A stretch of DNA of 64,000 nt from Rutidosis leptorrhynchoides (GCF_046630445.1 NC_092338.1:151886501-151950500), one strand, 5' to 3'; positions 11,893-24,096 are shown, counted from the first letter of the stretch. Numbers and translations are program-made. The notes: a model not told the origin generated them from the sequence alone.

Positions 11893-12264
11893 TCAATGTT
11901 GACAACGAGTAATGGTACTGCAACCACGCTGATAAGGATTAGCTTGACCACCAGACTGACAATTATAATACGATGCACCTCTCTGTGAACACGGTATATT
12001 GTTCCCTTTAAGCGCACCATAGCTTATATATTTAGTTGTTGCTAAAATACGCCTTGTGCTTTCTGACTCCATTTCCATTTCCATTTCTAATCCTGCGCCA
12101 ATACACTCACCTATTGATCCCTTGCATCCTCCGCTGTTGTATGACATCCAGCTCAACTCATCTCCGCCACTAATGGCGGCTGCCGGCGAGATCATGAAAA
12201 TGAAAGCGGAGATTACCACCAGTTGAAGAAGAAGAAGAAGAAGGAAATTGGTGGAAATTGACAT
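11893..12264 (-). CDS. RALF (rapid alkalinization factor) precursor
   Basis: A single-exon precursor of 123 residues. RALF peptides are secreted cysteine-rich hormones sensed by FERONIA-type receptor kinases with LLG co-receptors, acting on wall integrity, growth and immunity (family knowledge). Visible here: a hydrophobic signal peptide (residues 1-30, LLLLLLQLVV, AAA cleavage region), an acidic propeptide with an ME/SE run (60-69), the RRIL subtilase site (71-74), and a mature peptide from ATTKYISYGAL (75-123). The YISY receptor-binding motif is at 79-82 and four cysteines at 92, 102, 115 and 121 carry the hallmark GASYYNC and NPYQRGCSTITRC. Length and motifs match RALF22/23/33-type members. 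The frame is intact and all key residues are present. A copia element begins 75 bp upstream of the ATG, so expression may be altered. Confidence 0.96.
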   Translation of the reverse strand: MSISTNFLLLLLLQLVVISAFIFMISPAAAISGGDELSWMSYNSGGCKGSIGECIGAGLEMEMEMESESTRRILATTKYISYGALKGNNIPCSQRGASYYNCQSGGQANPYQRGCSTITRCQH

Positions 12265-12339
12265 TTGATGAAATGTATAATTTGTTTGTTTTGTGTGTCT
12301 GTGGAAATAATCAAATAAGGTGAATGATAAATAGGAGTA
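12265..12339 (-). promoter_or_regulatory. remaining proximal RALF promoter / 5' leader
   Basis: Only 75 bp separate the RALF ATG from the copia LTR. A TATA-like TATTTAT on the minus strand lies at about 12327-12333, a few bases from the insertion point. The sequence that originally lay upstream should now be at 17772 and beyond. Confidence 0.45.
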
Positions 12340-12659
12340 TGTTATAATATATAAATAAATATATATATATATATAAATGGATAGTCAATTATTGATACAC
12401 AAAAGTAATATTATTGTATTACCTAAACTTGTGATATTTTTGCTATAAATAGCCATGAATGCAAGCATTAAACTTGCACCATTTTCTCACACTTACAAAG
12501 TATTTCTTTCTTTCTCTCCATTATCATCTTTGTTCTTACACTTCATTATTAGCATTCTTAATCAAGAATCAAACCACTAAAGGTAGTTATAAGCCTACTG
12601 AATTATAACATCAAGAATCAAACCACTAAAGGTAGTTATAAGCCTACTGAATTATAACA
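12340..12659 (+). repeat. 5' LTR with internal 49 bp tandem duplication
   Basis: Starts TGTTATAATATATAAA and ends CTGAATTATAACA. A TATA-like CTATAAATAG lies at about 12444-12453. The last 98 bp are two identical 49 bp units (12562-12610 and 12611-12659). The same duplication is in the 3' LTR, so it predates this insertion. Confidence 0.93.
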
Positions 12660-12675
12660 CGTTATCAGCACGATA
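12660..12675 (+). other. primer binding site
   Basis: CGTTATCAGCACGATA directly follows the LTR. The same sequence follows the 5' LTR of the related copy (46381-46396, minus strand). Use of an internal tRNA-Met segment as primer, as in some copia elements, is likely but not shown. Confidence 0.7.
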
Positions 12676-12684
12676 ATCTTAATA

Positions 12685-12960
12685 CTAATTATGGTTGGCT
12701 CTGCCACCTAAATGATATATGGTCGGTTATACCACCTGAATAATATATGGTCGACACTGTCGCCTAATTATCATTTATGTTACTAACATTTATATTTCTA
12801 TTATCTAACATTTATATGGTCGACACTGTCACCTAATTATCATTTATGTTATATAACATTTATTTATGATTGCTTACATATGGTCGACACTGTCGCCTAC
12901 TTATCATTTATGTTATATTAAATTTATGTTTAATGTTTATATACTTATGAATATAAATTG
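12685..12960 (+). repeat. repeated leader words before gag
   Basis: Five copies of an 18-20 bp word lie ahead of gag. Two are of the GGTTGGCTCTGCCACCTAAAT / GGTCGGTTATACCACCTGAA type and three of the GGTCGACACTGTCGCCTAAT type. Each is followed by AT-rich spacer with TTATCATTTATGTTA. The second word type is the core of the 89 bp repeats in the related element at 45991-46280. Confidence 0.8.
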
Positions 12961-13005
12961 ACTCTAATTTATCATGTTGTTTGTTTTAATTTTTGATAAT
13001 AGAAA

Positions 13006-14031
13006 ATGTCGAATATGGAAAAGCTTAAATTTACTCCTTTAGAATCAACGGGAAACAACTACATGCCATGGGTTATAAAAGTAAAAATGCATCTTAAATC
13101 AATGGGCATTCTTGAAACCATAAATGAAAACAACACTTGTTCTGAAAAAGAACAAGCAACGGCATGTTGCTTTATTCATCAACATATTGATGAATGCTTA
13201 CAAAATAATTATGTGACTGTAGAAGATCCCCATGTTTTATGGGAAGGTCTCAAAAGCAGATTCAATAATCAAAGAGAAATTTTACTTCCAGCTGCTATGG
13301 ATCAATGGAGAACATTAAGGTTCCAAGACTTTAAGAAAGTAAATGAATACAGCTCAGCTCTATATAATACAGTCTCACAACTTAAATTCTGTGGACATGA
13401 AATAAGTGATGCAGACATGTTGGAGAAAACTTTCTCCACAATGAATGCTGCCAACATCACAGTGCAAAGAAATTTGAGAATGCTAAAGTTCAACACATAT
13501 CCTGAACTTAATTCATATCTCTTGGTTGCAGAGCAAAATGATGAGCTATTAATGAAAAATCAGCAATCCCGTCCTACTAGTACACTTGCAATCCCTGAAG
13601 CAAATACTGCAAATAATTATAAACAGGGACAAGGACGCGGGCAAGGTCGTGGTTATAATAACCATCGCCATCATCATGCCAAAAGCCATAACTATGGTAG
13701 AAACCATCCTTATGGTAATGGGAATGGGCGTGGACGTGGCCGTGGCCGTGGTGGTCAAAGAAATAATAATCCACCAAAATATAAATATCAACCACAAAAC
13801 AAGCCCACTAAACAAGATGTTGAAGAAAATTCTTCTAAAAATTCTGAAGAATCTTGTTACAGATGTGGTAGAATGGGCCACTGGGCTAATACTTGCCGAA
13901 CATCTAAACATCTTGTTAAGATGTATCAGGATTCGCTGAAAGGTAAAGAAAAGGAAGTAAATTTTGTGGATAATATTGATCCAACAGTCACTGAGCAACC
14001 ATCTGATTTATATGAAGATTTCTTGAATTAA
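13006..14031 (+). CDS. copia Gag
   Basis: 341 residues. The N-terminal capsid-type region (LKFTPLESTGNNYMPWVIKV to about residue 180) is of the plant copia UBN2/retrotran_gag type. It is followed by a basic Gly/Arg/His/Asn-rich linker (about 205-270) and a CCHC zinc knuckle CYRCGRMGHWANTC near residue 285, which in this family binds RNA for packaging. It looks whole. Frames in other phases over the Gly/Arg-rich linker are shadows. Confidence 0.9.
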   Translation: MSNMEKLKFTPLESTGNNYMPWVIKVKMHLKSMGILETINENNTCSEKEQATACCFIHQHIDECLQNNYVTVEDPHVLWEGLKSRFNNQREILLPAAMDQWRTLRFQDFKKVNEYSSALYNTVSQLKFCGHEISDADMLEKTFSTMNAANITVQRNLRMLKFNTYPELNSYLLVAEQNDELLMKNQQSRPTSTLAIPEANTANNYKQGQGRGQGRGYNNHRHHHAKSHNYGRNHPYGNGNGRGRGRGRGGQRNNNPPKYKYQPQNKPTKQDVEENSSKNSEESCYRCGRMGHWANTCRTSKHLVKMYQDSLKGKEKEVNFVDNIDPTVTEQPSDLYEDFLN

Positions 14032-14221
14032 ATTAATATGTTTCTTTTATAAATAAAACGATTTAACCTTTGTCATCATGTTTTCTCAAATGTTCCAGTT
14101 CTATATGTTTTATCAAATGTTCCAGTTCTATGTTTGATGTTTCAATTCTATGTATGTCAAATGTTTCAGTTTTATCTATTTGTGTGTAATAAACATTTTG
14201 TGTAACATTTATATACTTACT

Positions 14222-17200
14222 ATTTGTTTCTTATATATGAAGTTTAATATGAATTCTGCTGGAACACAACATCAATCAAGTAGTGGAGATCTCTGTATAG
14301 CAGATAGTGGTACTACACACACTATACTTAAATCTGAAAAATATTTCATTGATTTGAAACCAACGGAAGGAACTATACATACAATATCAGGTGCTGCTAA
14401 CTTGATAGAAGGGATAGGAAAGGCAAAATTCATATTACCAAAAGGTACAACATTTTTAATTAATAATGCCTTATTCTCTCCTAAGTCAAGCAGAAATTTA
14501 TTGAGTTTTTCTGACATATACCTTAATGGATATGATTATCAGTCAGTAACGGCAGAAAATGAGAAATATTTAAGTATCACTAACAAGAATCACGTGATTG
14601 AAAAACTGCCAAGACTTAATTCTGGATTACATTATACACATATAAATGTACCAGAAGCACATATGGTGATTAAAGAAAAGTATATTGATCCTGGTGTATT
14701 TAATTTATGGCATAACAGATTGGGCCATCCAGGATCAACAATGATGAAAAGAATTATTGAATGTACACATGGACATCCACTGAAGGATAGAAAAATCCTT
14801 CATAATACAATGGTTCCATGTATATCTTGCTCTCTTGAAAAATTGATAACTAGACCCTCACCACTTAAGGTTGAGAAAGAATCACCAATGTTTCTTGAAA
14901 GAATTCAAGGTGATATTTGTGGACCAATTCATCCACCATGTGGACCATTTAGATATTTCATGGTCCTAATAGACGCATCTAGTAGATGGTCTCATGTTTG
15001 TCTATTATCAAGCCGTAATGTGGCATTTGCAAAATTTCTTTCCGAAATTATTAAATTGAGAGCACATTTTCCTGATTACATCATTAAAAAGGTGAGACTT
15101 GATAATGCTGGTGAGTTTACATCTCAAGCATTTAATGACTATTGCATGTCTATAGGAATTGTTGTTGAACATTCTGTTGCTCATGTGCATACACAAAATG
15201 GTTTAGCAGAGTCACTGATTAAGCGTTTACAGTTAATCGCTAGACCATTGATAATGAGAACAAAACTCCCTGTATCTATATGGGGTCATGCAATTTTACA
15301 TGCTGCTGCATTGATTCGCATCAGACCAAGTGCAAGTCATAAATATTCACCCCTACAACTTGCTTTTGGTCAAGAGCCAAATATTTCCCACCTTAGAACA
15401 TTTGGTTGTGCAGTATATGTTCCAATTGCGCCACCACAACGTACAAAAATGGGTCCTCAAAGGAGGTTGGGAATATATGTTGGATATGAAACATCTTCAA
15501 TCATAAGGTATATTGAACCTATGACAGGTGATGTTTTTACAGCACGTTTTGCTGATTGTTATTTTAATGAAACATTATTTTCTAGATTAGGGGGAGAAAT
15601 AAAAAATAAAGAAAATGATGTTTCATGGTGTGAACCTCAATTAAAGTATCTTGATCCTTGCACAAAAGAATGCGAGATAGAAGTTCAAAAGATAATGCAT
15701 ATACAAGAACTTGCAAATCAATTGCCTGATGCATTCACAGATACAAAAAGGGTGACTAAATCATATATACCAGCAGTTAATACTCCAGCTCGAGTTGAGA
15801 TTCCAAATTGGAAAACTGATAATGTAGTCACTCAAGAATCTATGCCACGTCTGAAACGTGGGAGACCAGTTGGTTCCAAAGATAAAAATCCTCGAAAAAG
15901 AAAATTAGCTGATAATAAGGTAAAAGAAAGTGTTCAAGAAGAACCACAAATCAGTACTCCTACTGCAGAGGAGATTGATGATGTCAATACAGAAATTGCA
16001 ATCAATTATGCACATTCAAAAATATTATGGAACCGAAATGAAATGAAAAATATTGATGAGAAATTTTTATTTAATGTTGCATATGACATCATGAATAATG
16101 ATGATGATCCAGAACCAACATCTATGGTTGAATGTAAAAATAGACATGATTGGGCTCAATGGAAAGAAGCAATACGAGCTGAATTAGAATCACTCAATAA
16201 AAGAAAAGTTTTCGGATCCATCATTCTCACTCCTAAAGATGTGAAACCTGTAGGATACAGATGGATTTTTGTCCGAAAAAGAAATGAGAAAAATGAAGTT
16301 ACAAAGCTAGACTTGTAGCTCAAGGTTTTTCTCAAACACCGGGAATTGATTATGAAGAAACTTATTCCCCTGTTATGGATGCAATTACTTTTAGATACTT
16401 AATCAGCCTGGCAGTTTCTAAAAATTTAGAAATGCATCTCATGGATGTTGTGACTGCTTATCTATATGGATCACTTGATAGTGATATATATATGAAGATA
16501 CCTGAAGGATTTAAGGTACCAGAAGCATCAAATGCAAACTCAATGTTGAAACTGATCCATTTCGTCCATGTGAAGATCATGAAGATATTCTTGGACCAGA
16601 AGTACCATATCTTAGTGCAATTGGAGCTCTTATGTATCTTACAAATTGTACAAGACCTGACATTTCTTTTGCAGTTAATTTGTTGGCAAGGTTCAGCTCT
16701 GCTCCTACCAAAAGACACTGGAATGGGATCAAACACATATTTCGATACCTTCGCGGAACTACTGATTTAGGATTATTTTATTCTAACGAATCAAAACAAG
16801 ATTTGGTTGGTTATGCTGATGCAGGTTATTTATCTGATCCACATAAAGCTAAATCTCAAACTGGATATGTATTCCTAAATGGAGGTACTGCAATATCATG
16901 GCGTTCTAAAAAACAAACACTTGTTGCTACATCATCAAATCATGCCGAAGTGATTGCATTACATGAAGCTACTCGGGAATGTTTTTGGTTGAGATTAATG
17001 ACACAAATCATTACTGATTCTAGTGGACTAGAACGCGATAAAAGTCCAACAATTATCTATGAAGATAATGTAGCTTGCATAGCACAGATGAAAGAAGGGT
17101 ATATCAAAAGTGACCGAACCAAACACATACCTCCTAGATTCTTCTCATACACTCAAAATCTCATTAAGGACAACGAGATTGAAATGTTCAATCCAGTAAA

Positions 17201-17275
17201 AACTCTGCTGATCTTTTCACGAAAGCACTTCCAACTGCTATTTTCAGAACACACATTCATAACATTGGCATGAGA
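14222..17275 (+). pseudogene. copia pol, broken
   Basis: Fossil pol in copia order: aspartic protease (ADSGTTHTI near 14300), GAG-pre-integrase (LWHNRLGHPG near 14710), integrase core (about 14920-15260), the start of reverse transcriptase (YRWIFVRKRNE near 16260) and RNase H (about 16700-17150, VGYADAGYLSD and the EDN...A motif). Integrase before reverse transcriptase is what assigns the element to Ty1/copia. The region is broken, with about three breaks in its second half. Confidence 0.9.
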
Positions 17276-17445
17276 CATGTTCCAAAGATGTAACAACTGA
17301 AGCGATGTCTACTTGAGGGGGAGTCAACTCCATGCTGCACTCTTTTTCCCTTAGCTAAAGTTTTTTTCCCACTGGGTTTTCTTTAGCAAGGTTTTTAACG
17401 AGGCAGTAACTTACAGTTGATCTTCAACAAATAAAATTGCTATCC

Positions 17446-17454
17446 AAGGGGGAG
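17446..17454 (+). other. polypurine tract
   Basis: AAGGGGGAG directly before the 3' LTR. A second similar tract (TTGAGGGGGAG at about 17314-17324) lies some 130 bp upstream and is also found in the related copy (40626-40636). Confidence 0.85.
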
Positions 17455-17766
17455 TGTTATAATATATAAATATATATATATAAATGGATAGTCAATTATT
17501 GATACACAAAAGTAATATTATTGTATTACCTAAACTTGTGATATTTTTGCTATAAATAGCCATGAATGCAAGCATTAAACTTGCACCATTTTCTCACACT
17601 TACAAAGTGTTTCTTTCTTTCTCTCCATTATCATCTTTGTTCTTACACTTCATTATTAACATTCTTAATCAAGAATCAAACCACTAAAGGTAGTTATAAG
17701 CCTACTGAATTATAACATCAAGAATCAAACCACTAAAGGTAGTTATAAGCCTACTGAATTATAACA
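17455..17766 (+). repeat. 3' LTR of the copia element
   Basis: 312 bp, nearly identical to the 5' LTR, with the same 49 bp terminal duplication. Followed by GAGTA. Confidence 0.93.
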
Positions 17767-17934
17767 GAGTAGTTATAATAGTAATAGTTATCTCAAATTT
17801 TATATTAAAACTAGAAATATGAGGTGCGCACTTCGTTGCGCTTTGCGATTTTTTACAGCAGTATATATTTGATATGCAAATACTACTGTTTTATTAATAA
17901 ACATTCAAAATAATAACAATAAAAAATAAACATC

Positions 17935-17935
<1 letters not shown>

Positions 17936-17999
<64 letters not shown>
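17936..17999. repeat. (AAT)n microsatellite
   Basis: About 21 uninterrupted AAT/TAA units. Confidence 0.95.
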
Positions 18000-18002
<3 letters not shown>

Positions 18003-18569
18003 TTAAAATGTTTGTATAAGAGACATAAAACTTTTTTCGACTGACGGGATGATTATCATTATACAGAACTGTATATTTCTCGTTAGAAATTTTTCCCGTA
18101 ATGTGCTTAAAAAATAAAAAAACAATTCAGTTAAACTATCAAATTCGCATAATTTACTTTTATAATTTAGCCAATCAAATTCACGTAATTTAGTTGTTTC
18201 AAAAGTTTAGAAAAAAATTAAACAATAGTCGATAATAATCGTTATGTACGTCACATTTATGTACGTTAATAACATATAACGGGGTTATCGTTAATTTAAA
18301 CCACGAATTCCGATAACTTTTCTTTGTTTTTATGAACATATTGATGTACTTAACTTGGTCAGAATAAGTGAACTACATTTATTTTTCAACCACCATCTTC
18401 CAATTTTCATCACAATTACTATTTGTAACACCCCGTTTTTCTAAACATGACGCTCGGGGCGTCATTTGAAGTCTAAGAATGATTATTTAATAGTTTGGAT
18501 GTAATGCATTGACCACGATTGACTTTGGGATGTTTTAAAAGTGAAATTGGAGTACATCAGGTAAACTGT

Positions 18570-18740
18570 CGAGTTTGAGTGCAGTTTGTCGCGTTCTGGT
18601 GCATCGCGTTCCGTGACAAACATGCTTGAAACGAGACAACTTCTGATGGTGATTTCTGTCCACTTTGTCGCGTTTGAGTGTTGTGTGTCGCGTATTGGTG
18701 TCGCGAAACGCGACAAGGTGTCGCGAAACGCGACAAATGT
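18570..18740. repeat. cluster of TCGCG palindromes in LTR
   Basis: Two perfect copies of TGTCGCGAAACGCGACA (18699-18715 and 18719-18735, 7 bp arms, AAA loop), plus half-sites TGTCGCGTT and ATCGCGTTCCGTGAC upstream. The 3' LTR repeats the cluster at 37300-37465. Confidence 0.9.
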
Positions 18741-19789
18741 CGCTGTAATGACATTATTAACCCATTTTAATGGAATCTTTTGAGGGTGTTTTGGTAAATT
18801 CACTTATGGCCAGTTCTAGAGCCATAAGACTGATTCAAGGCTCATATTATCCTCATTTTCACTCAAAAACACTTTCACCTTCAAACCCTAGAGAGAGAGG
18901 AGAGTTTTAGAGAGAGAGAACTCCATTTGGAGAAGAAGGAGGTTGTTTCGGGTCAAACCTCAAGTGTTAAAGTTGTTCATCTCGTCAACGACATCATTTT
19001 AGTGGTATTGCTAAGTCTCAACTCCGAATTTCATCTTTGTAATTTGATATTCAAGTTTAGGGTTTTGAGCTAGTTAGTTGTAAAACCCATTTAGGAGGTG
19101 AAATGGGTAATTGTAACTAGTTATTGTTGATGTTGGTGGGTTTTGGGTTGGTTAATGATTTAACCATGTTTAAGGCTTGTATGTAGCTTGTAATCACTAG
19201 TATTAGTGATTATAGAAGTGTTGGAACCACTTTGGGTGTATTTTGATTAACTAATTTTGAAATGGGTCAAATTAGGGTTAAGGTGTCATATTGGGCAAGA
19301 TTGGTATTTAACGCCTATGCTTGGGTTTAATAGGTATATTAGGACCATTGTGACTTGTGTTAGTGATTGTTGGTTAGTTTTGGCATGCTTTGAGCTTGGA
19401 AGTGCAACTTGGGTCGAATTTGCACTAGTTGTCAATTTGGGTTGATTTGTAAATCCACCCTAATTGTGTTGTTGTATTTGTGAAATGGAATAGGTACGTT
19501 CCATCGGCGAGTTGCGGATTATTCGGTGGAATTCATCAAGGCGACAAGGTGAGTGTTAATATCCTATATGCATATGTATGTGTAGAATGGGTGCGGGTTG
19601 GGTAAAGTGATTCTCGGGCTATAGAGCTTACTTCACATATAGGTGGATTTTATGGACTTGTGTATGGGTCCAATTGGCATGGTCGTGTGTTTTGATTGAC
19701 CACCTTTGGCGAGGTACACGTTTTGTGTGTACATTATCACACGTGGTTGTGATGTGGATGATATAACCCTAATGGCGAAGGGTTTTGAG

Positions 19790-19911
19790 GTTGAGAAGTG
19801 AGTCACATGTGGATTCGGATTCACGATGATGCGTGTAGTTTCGGTCATCTTATTGAATTGTGAAAGTGAATCTCGTGTAGTTCGGATTCACGATGATGCG
19901 TGTAGTTCGGT
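19790..19911. repeat. tandem array with CTCGTGTAGTTCGG core
   Basis: Degenerate 45-70 bp units (ATTCACGATGATGCGTGTAG and variants) continue after the nested insertion at 32866-33015, and recur uninterrupted in the 3' LTR at 38520-38780. The nested element inserted into this array. Confidence 0.8.
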
Positions 19912-21377
19912 TGTAGCGACCCGTCCTAATCCATCCGGACGATGTCCATATCGATTATAAACGATTCACAACAGTTGATTACATCGCGAGGTACTTGACC
20001 TCTATATGATACATTTTACAAACATTACATTCGTTTTTGAAAAGACAATCTTTCATTACATCAAAAGTTGACAACATGCATACCATTTCGTAATATATCT
20101 TACTATAATAGACTTAATAATAATCTTGATGAACTCAATGACTGGAATGCAACATCTTTTGAAATATGTCATGAATGACTCCAAGTAATATCTCTAAGAT
20201 GAGCAGATGCACAGCGGAAGATTTCTTTCGTACCTGAGAATAAAAATGCTTTAAAGTGTCAACCAAAAGGTTGGTGAGTTCATTAGTTTAACATAAATAA
20301 TCATTTCATAATTTTAATAGACCACAAGATTTCATATCTCCATTTCTCATAAACATACGTCCCATGCATAGAGACTAAAATATCATTCATATGGATTGAA
20401 CACCTGGTAACCGACATTCACAATATGCATATAAGAATATCCCCATCATTCCGGGATCCTCCTTCGAACATGATATAAATTTCGAAGTACTAAAGCATCC
20501 GATACTTTGGATGGGGCTTGTTGGGCCCGATAGATCTATCTTTAGAGTTCGCGTCAATTAGGGTGTCTGTTCCCTAATTCTTAGAATACCAGACTTAATA
20601 AAAAGGGGCATATTTGAATTCGATAATTCAACCATAGAATATAGTTTCAATTACTTGTGTCTATATCGTAAAACATTTATAAAAGTAGCGCATGTATTCT
20701 CAGTCCCAAAAATATATATAAAAAGGGAGTAATGAAACTCACACATATAAATATTGTAAAACAGTTAATAAAGCATTTGCATGTATTCTCAGCCCAAAAA
20801 TGTAAAGAGTAAGGGAATCAAATGAACTTACGCACATAAATATTGTAAAACAGTTAATAAAGTATTTGCATGTATTCTCAGCCCAAAAATGTAATGAGTA
20901 AAAAGAGAGCAAATAAAACTCACGCTACTGTATTTTGTAGTAAAAATACATATAACATCATTGAACAAGTGTAAGGTTGGCCTCGAATTCGGGAACCTAT
21001 ATCATTCATATATATATATATATATATATTAACACATATAATGGTAATCAAATAATTACATATATTATTTATGTAATATTTATATTTTTATTGTTGTAGT
21101 TTATATAGAATGTGTACTACATTTTGTCTATATATATTATATCTTAAATTATATATTATATATATATTTATTTTGTATATATATAAAAATATGTTAACAT
21201 GTTTAATATATCACTATAGGTAACATAGATATATTTTATGTACAACATCATTATTTGTTATAATATAGTAATAATAGTGAGAATGATAAAAAAAAAAAAT
21301 GGTAGTTTTAATAATTATTAGAATTGTCATGATAATGATACTTTGAATAAATATGATAGTAAAAATAATATTACTAC

Positions 21378-21415
<38 letters not shown>

Positions 21416-24096
21416 TAAATAATAAGATGGCTACCTTAAGAAATAGCTAAAAAGAATAAGCATCATCACCCGGGCTTGAACTTGAGACCTCTCGCTTAAT
21501 CCAAAACACCCTACACCACCCCTCTGTTTCATTCTACCTGATTTAAACCCAAGATTAATTTTATCTAACCTATGTTTTCCGTTTCCCTTTTTCATCCCCT
21601 AATTCACTATCCTAATCACCATCGAATTCATTCACAACCCAACATACATCAAATTATCATAATAAAAATCATAACGGTAACCATCAAACTCACGGTATTA
21701 TACTAATTATATGTATATCCCGTATCCTCTTCATCCTTATTCTATATTCATCATCAACCTTATGAACTCATCATCATCATTCGTATTTCCTTTATTATCA
21801 TAAAAATCATAATTATTATTGTAGTTTTACGTTTATTATTGTTCTTAATCGAAATTACAATATCATTGGCTTAATCCCGTATCAATTCACAACAGCACAA
21901 CCATGCGGACTTCAATTGGGCTAGTGTAATTTGGATAGCCCAATTAGATATTTAATTAGAACAGGCTACTAACTTGTTGGGCCTTGTAAACTGATTCGGT
22001 AGTTGAGTTCTAAACTTTGTAAGCTTCGTTTAAAAAAAATGGCTCGTCCTTTTGTTATTATCAACCATCACCAAACTTAATTTCCAAAACTTTATCTAGT
22101 ACCCCGTAATATTCTATCCTATATTCCAACAAGTGCATTAATGGGCCATTCAAAAGAAGTATTTGTGGCTTTGTTTCACAGATTGTTCAACCAAAAAATC
22201 AAATATACAATATCCTACAAAATTCAGTGGCCTACACTTTCCTTTACAAGTCATCCCTAATTCTTTTGTAATCAAGTGGGTTAGTTGATGGTTGATTAAT
22301 AAAAGATGTCAGCCACAATATTAAAAAGAAAGCTACAGCTCACTAGCTCTTCATATTTATATTGAATATAACTCAAGTGTGTGTGTGGTTCCAAAATAAT
22401 TTGGTAAGCTTCCTTCTATACCTTTCCTTGATATATAATACTATATAATAAATATACGAACCTAGTAGCGGTACAGTTGGTTCGATGGCTTAAAAATGAT
22501 GGTGATTTATTGGTAACGATTTGTAATTATAACAGCAGACAGGAACTGTTAACCGGAGTAGGGCAGGAGCATATGACAGTTCGTGTTTGGATAATTATTC
22601 AGGTCTGGCTCGTCGAGTAGAGAAGAAGAAAAAATATATATGAGAGCAATTGAAAAGTTGAATCATGTGTGTGCTGTAAAACGATTGTAGTGTATTTCGG
22701 GGTGTGTTGATCGAATGGTTTCAAATAGTCGTTAATCCGTAATAGAAAGTTTCATATAACAAGTGGTGGTTTGTGGGTTTATAAAGAAGAAGTAAGATGA
22801 AGAAGGTGGTTCATGGGTGGCTTTGTATGTCAACCATTTGTACAATAAACTAGGAGATTTAATCGAGTAATCAAGAAAGCATAATAGTTGATGGTGGGTT
22901 TGGAGTTTGGAACCGAAACAGAAGTATACGGTGGTGATGGCGGGGTTCCTTTGTTGGGTGAAAAACGAAAGAGAGAAGAGATAGAACGATGGTTATGGAT
23001 TTCTATCAATACCGAGGAGAGAGAGAGATAGATGAAAGAGAGTGTGGCGGTTTTAGGTGGTTGTACATGGTGGTTGCTCCGGTGGTTGTGGAGGTGGTGG
23101 TAATGTAGTTGTCGTGTGGTTGTAGTTAACAAAAGACAAGGAAAGTGTGTGTATATATATCTATATGTTATGTCATGTATATATGTATTTTGAAGATAGA
23201 TAGAATGATCGAGTTTTCAACTTTCCTGCTCCCAATCCTCTCTTTCCAATTTAACTTTTAGTTGACATTATATCACAAGTGGAACAGAAACAAAAGAAAA
23301 ACGAGATAAAGTTGATAAGGATCACTAACAGAATTTGGATTATTCTTGTGTTTAGATTCGTTTATGTACATATTCAGAGACAAGAACAAAGTTTTAAAAA
23401 AAAAGTTGATTGAGATGGGTAGTTGAAATCGACTCTGTATCCATATATAAGATTTTTATATAATTAATATTAACAATAATAATTAATAAATATAATTATA
23501 TTAATAATAAACAAAATACTAATAAATATAATCACAACGATAATATTAATAATGATTTTGATAAGTTTATTAATAATTAATAATAATATTAATTTGTGTT
23601 ATTTATAATAATAATGATATTCTTTTTAATGGTACTGGTAATAATAAGAGTACTAATATTGTATTAATTTATATGTATCAAATTTTTATATCTATATAAT
23701 TTTAATAATATTAATATTACTGATATTAATGTTAATAATGAAAGTAATATTCATTAATATAATAACTACATTTTAACTTGTGTATACATTTAATATTTTA
23801 ACATTTCCTATTATTAATTTAGTAATATACATATAACATATTCGAATGTCTCATACAATATACATAGTGTATTAATTGTGTACAAAATCATATATAAATA
23901 TATGTATATATATATATATATATACATCTAATTATAACTATTGTTCGTGAATCGTCGGGGATGGTCGAAGCGTAATTGATGACATGAATATAGATTTTAA
24001 AACTTTCGAGACTCAACATTACAGATTTTGCTTATCGTGTCAGAAACATATAAAGATTAATGTTTAAATTTGATCGAAAATTTCCGGGTCATCACA
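19912..24096 (-). repeat. 3' LTR of long-LTR element copy 1
   Basis: On the plus strand it runs TGTAGCGACCCG ... GGGTCATCACA. Contents left to right: conserved first 1 kb, (AT)11 at 21008-21029, TAA array at 21378-21413, a tRNA-like motif at 21465-21540, a GGTGG-rich block (22800-23120) and an ATT-rich end. No gene is seen. Confidence 0.92.
21465..21540 (-). other. tRNA-like / SINE-like motif in LTR
   Basis: On the minus strand GAGAGGTCTCAAGTTCAAGCCCGGG resembles a tRNA T-arm / pol III B box, with a possible A-box region about 40 bp upstream. Homologous motifs lie at 30230-30305 and 55755-55830. It may be a fixed SINE remnant within the LTR. It does not fold as a tRNA by eye. Confidence 0.4.

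Larger units (their letters stand above)
12340..17766 (+). mobile_element. Ty1/copia element, young, broken in pol
   Basis: Complete outline with 5' LTR 12340-12659, primer site, repeated leader, gag, pol, polypurine tract and 3' LTR 17455-17766. It is flanked by the 5 bp duplication GAGTA (12335-12339 and 17767-17771). The two LTRs differ by about two substitutions plus an AT-length change by eye, which suggests well under a million years at usual plant rates (inference). Gag looks whole. Pol is broken, with about three breaks. It is the same family as the copy at 40266-46634: shared LTR end ...CTGAATTATAACA, primer site, leader words and pol sequence. Its orientation is opposite to RALF. 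Confidence 0.93.

Noticed and set aside
13549-13998. Long minus-strand and alternate-frame ORFs over copia gag
   Set aside because: They are shadows of the Gly/Arg/His-rich Gag linker.
18586-18783. Frames present at two places (18586-18783 and 37310-37507; 19257-19445 and 37983-38171)
   Set aside because: They look conserved only because they lie in the two LTRs of one young element. No protein features are seen.
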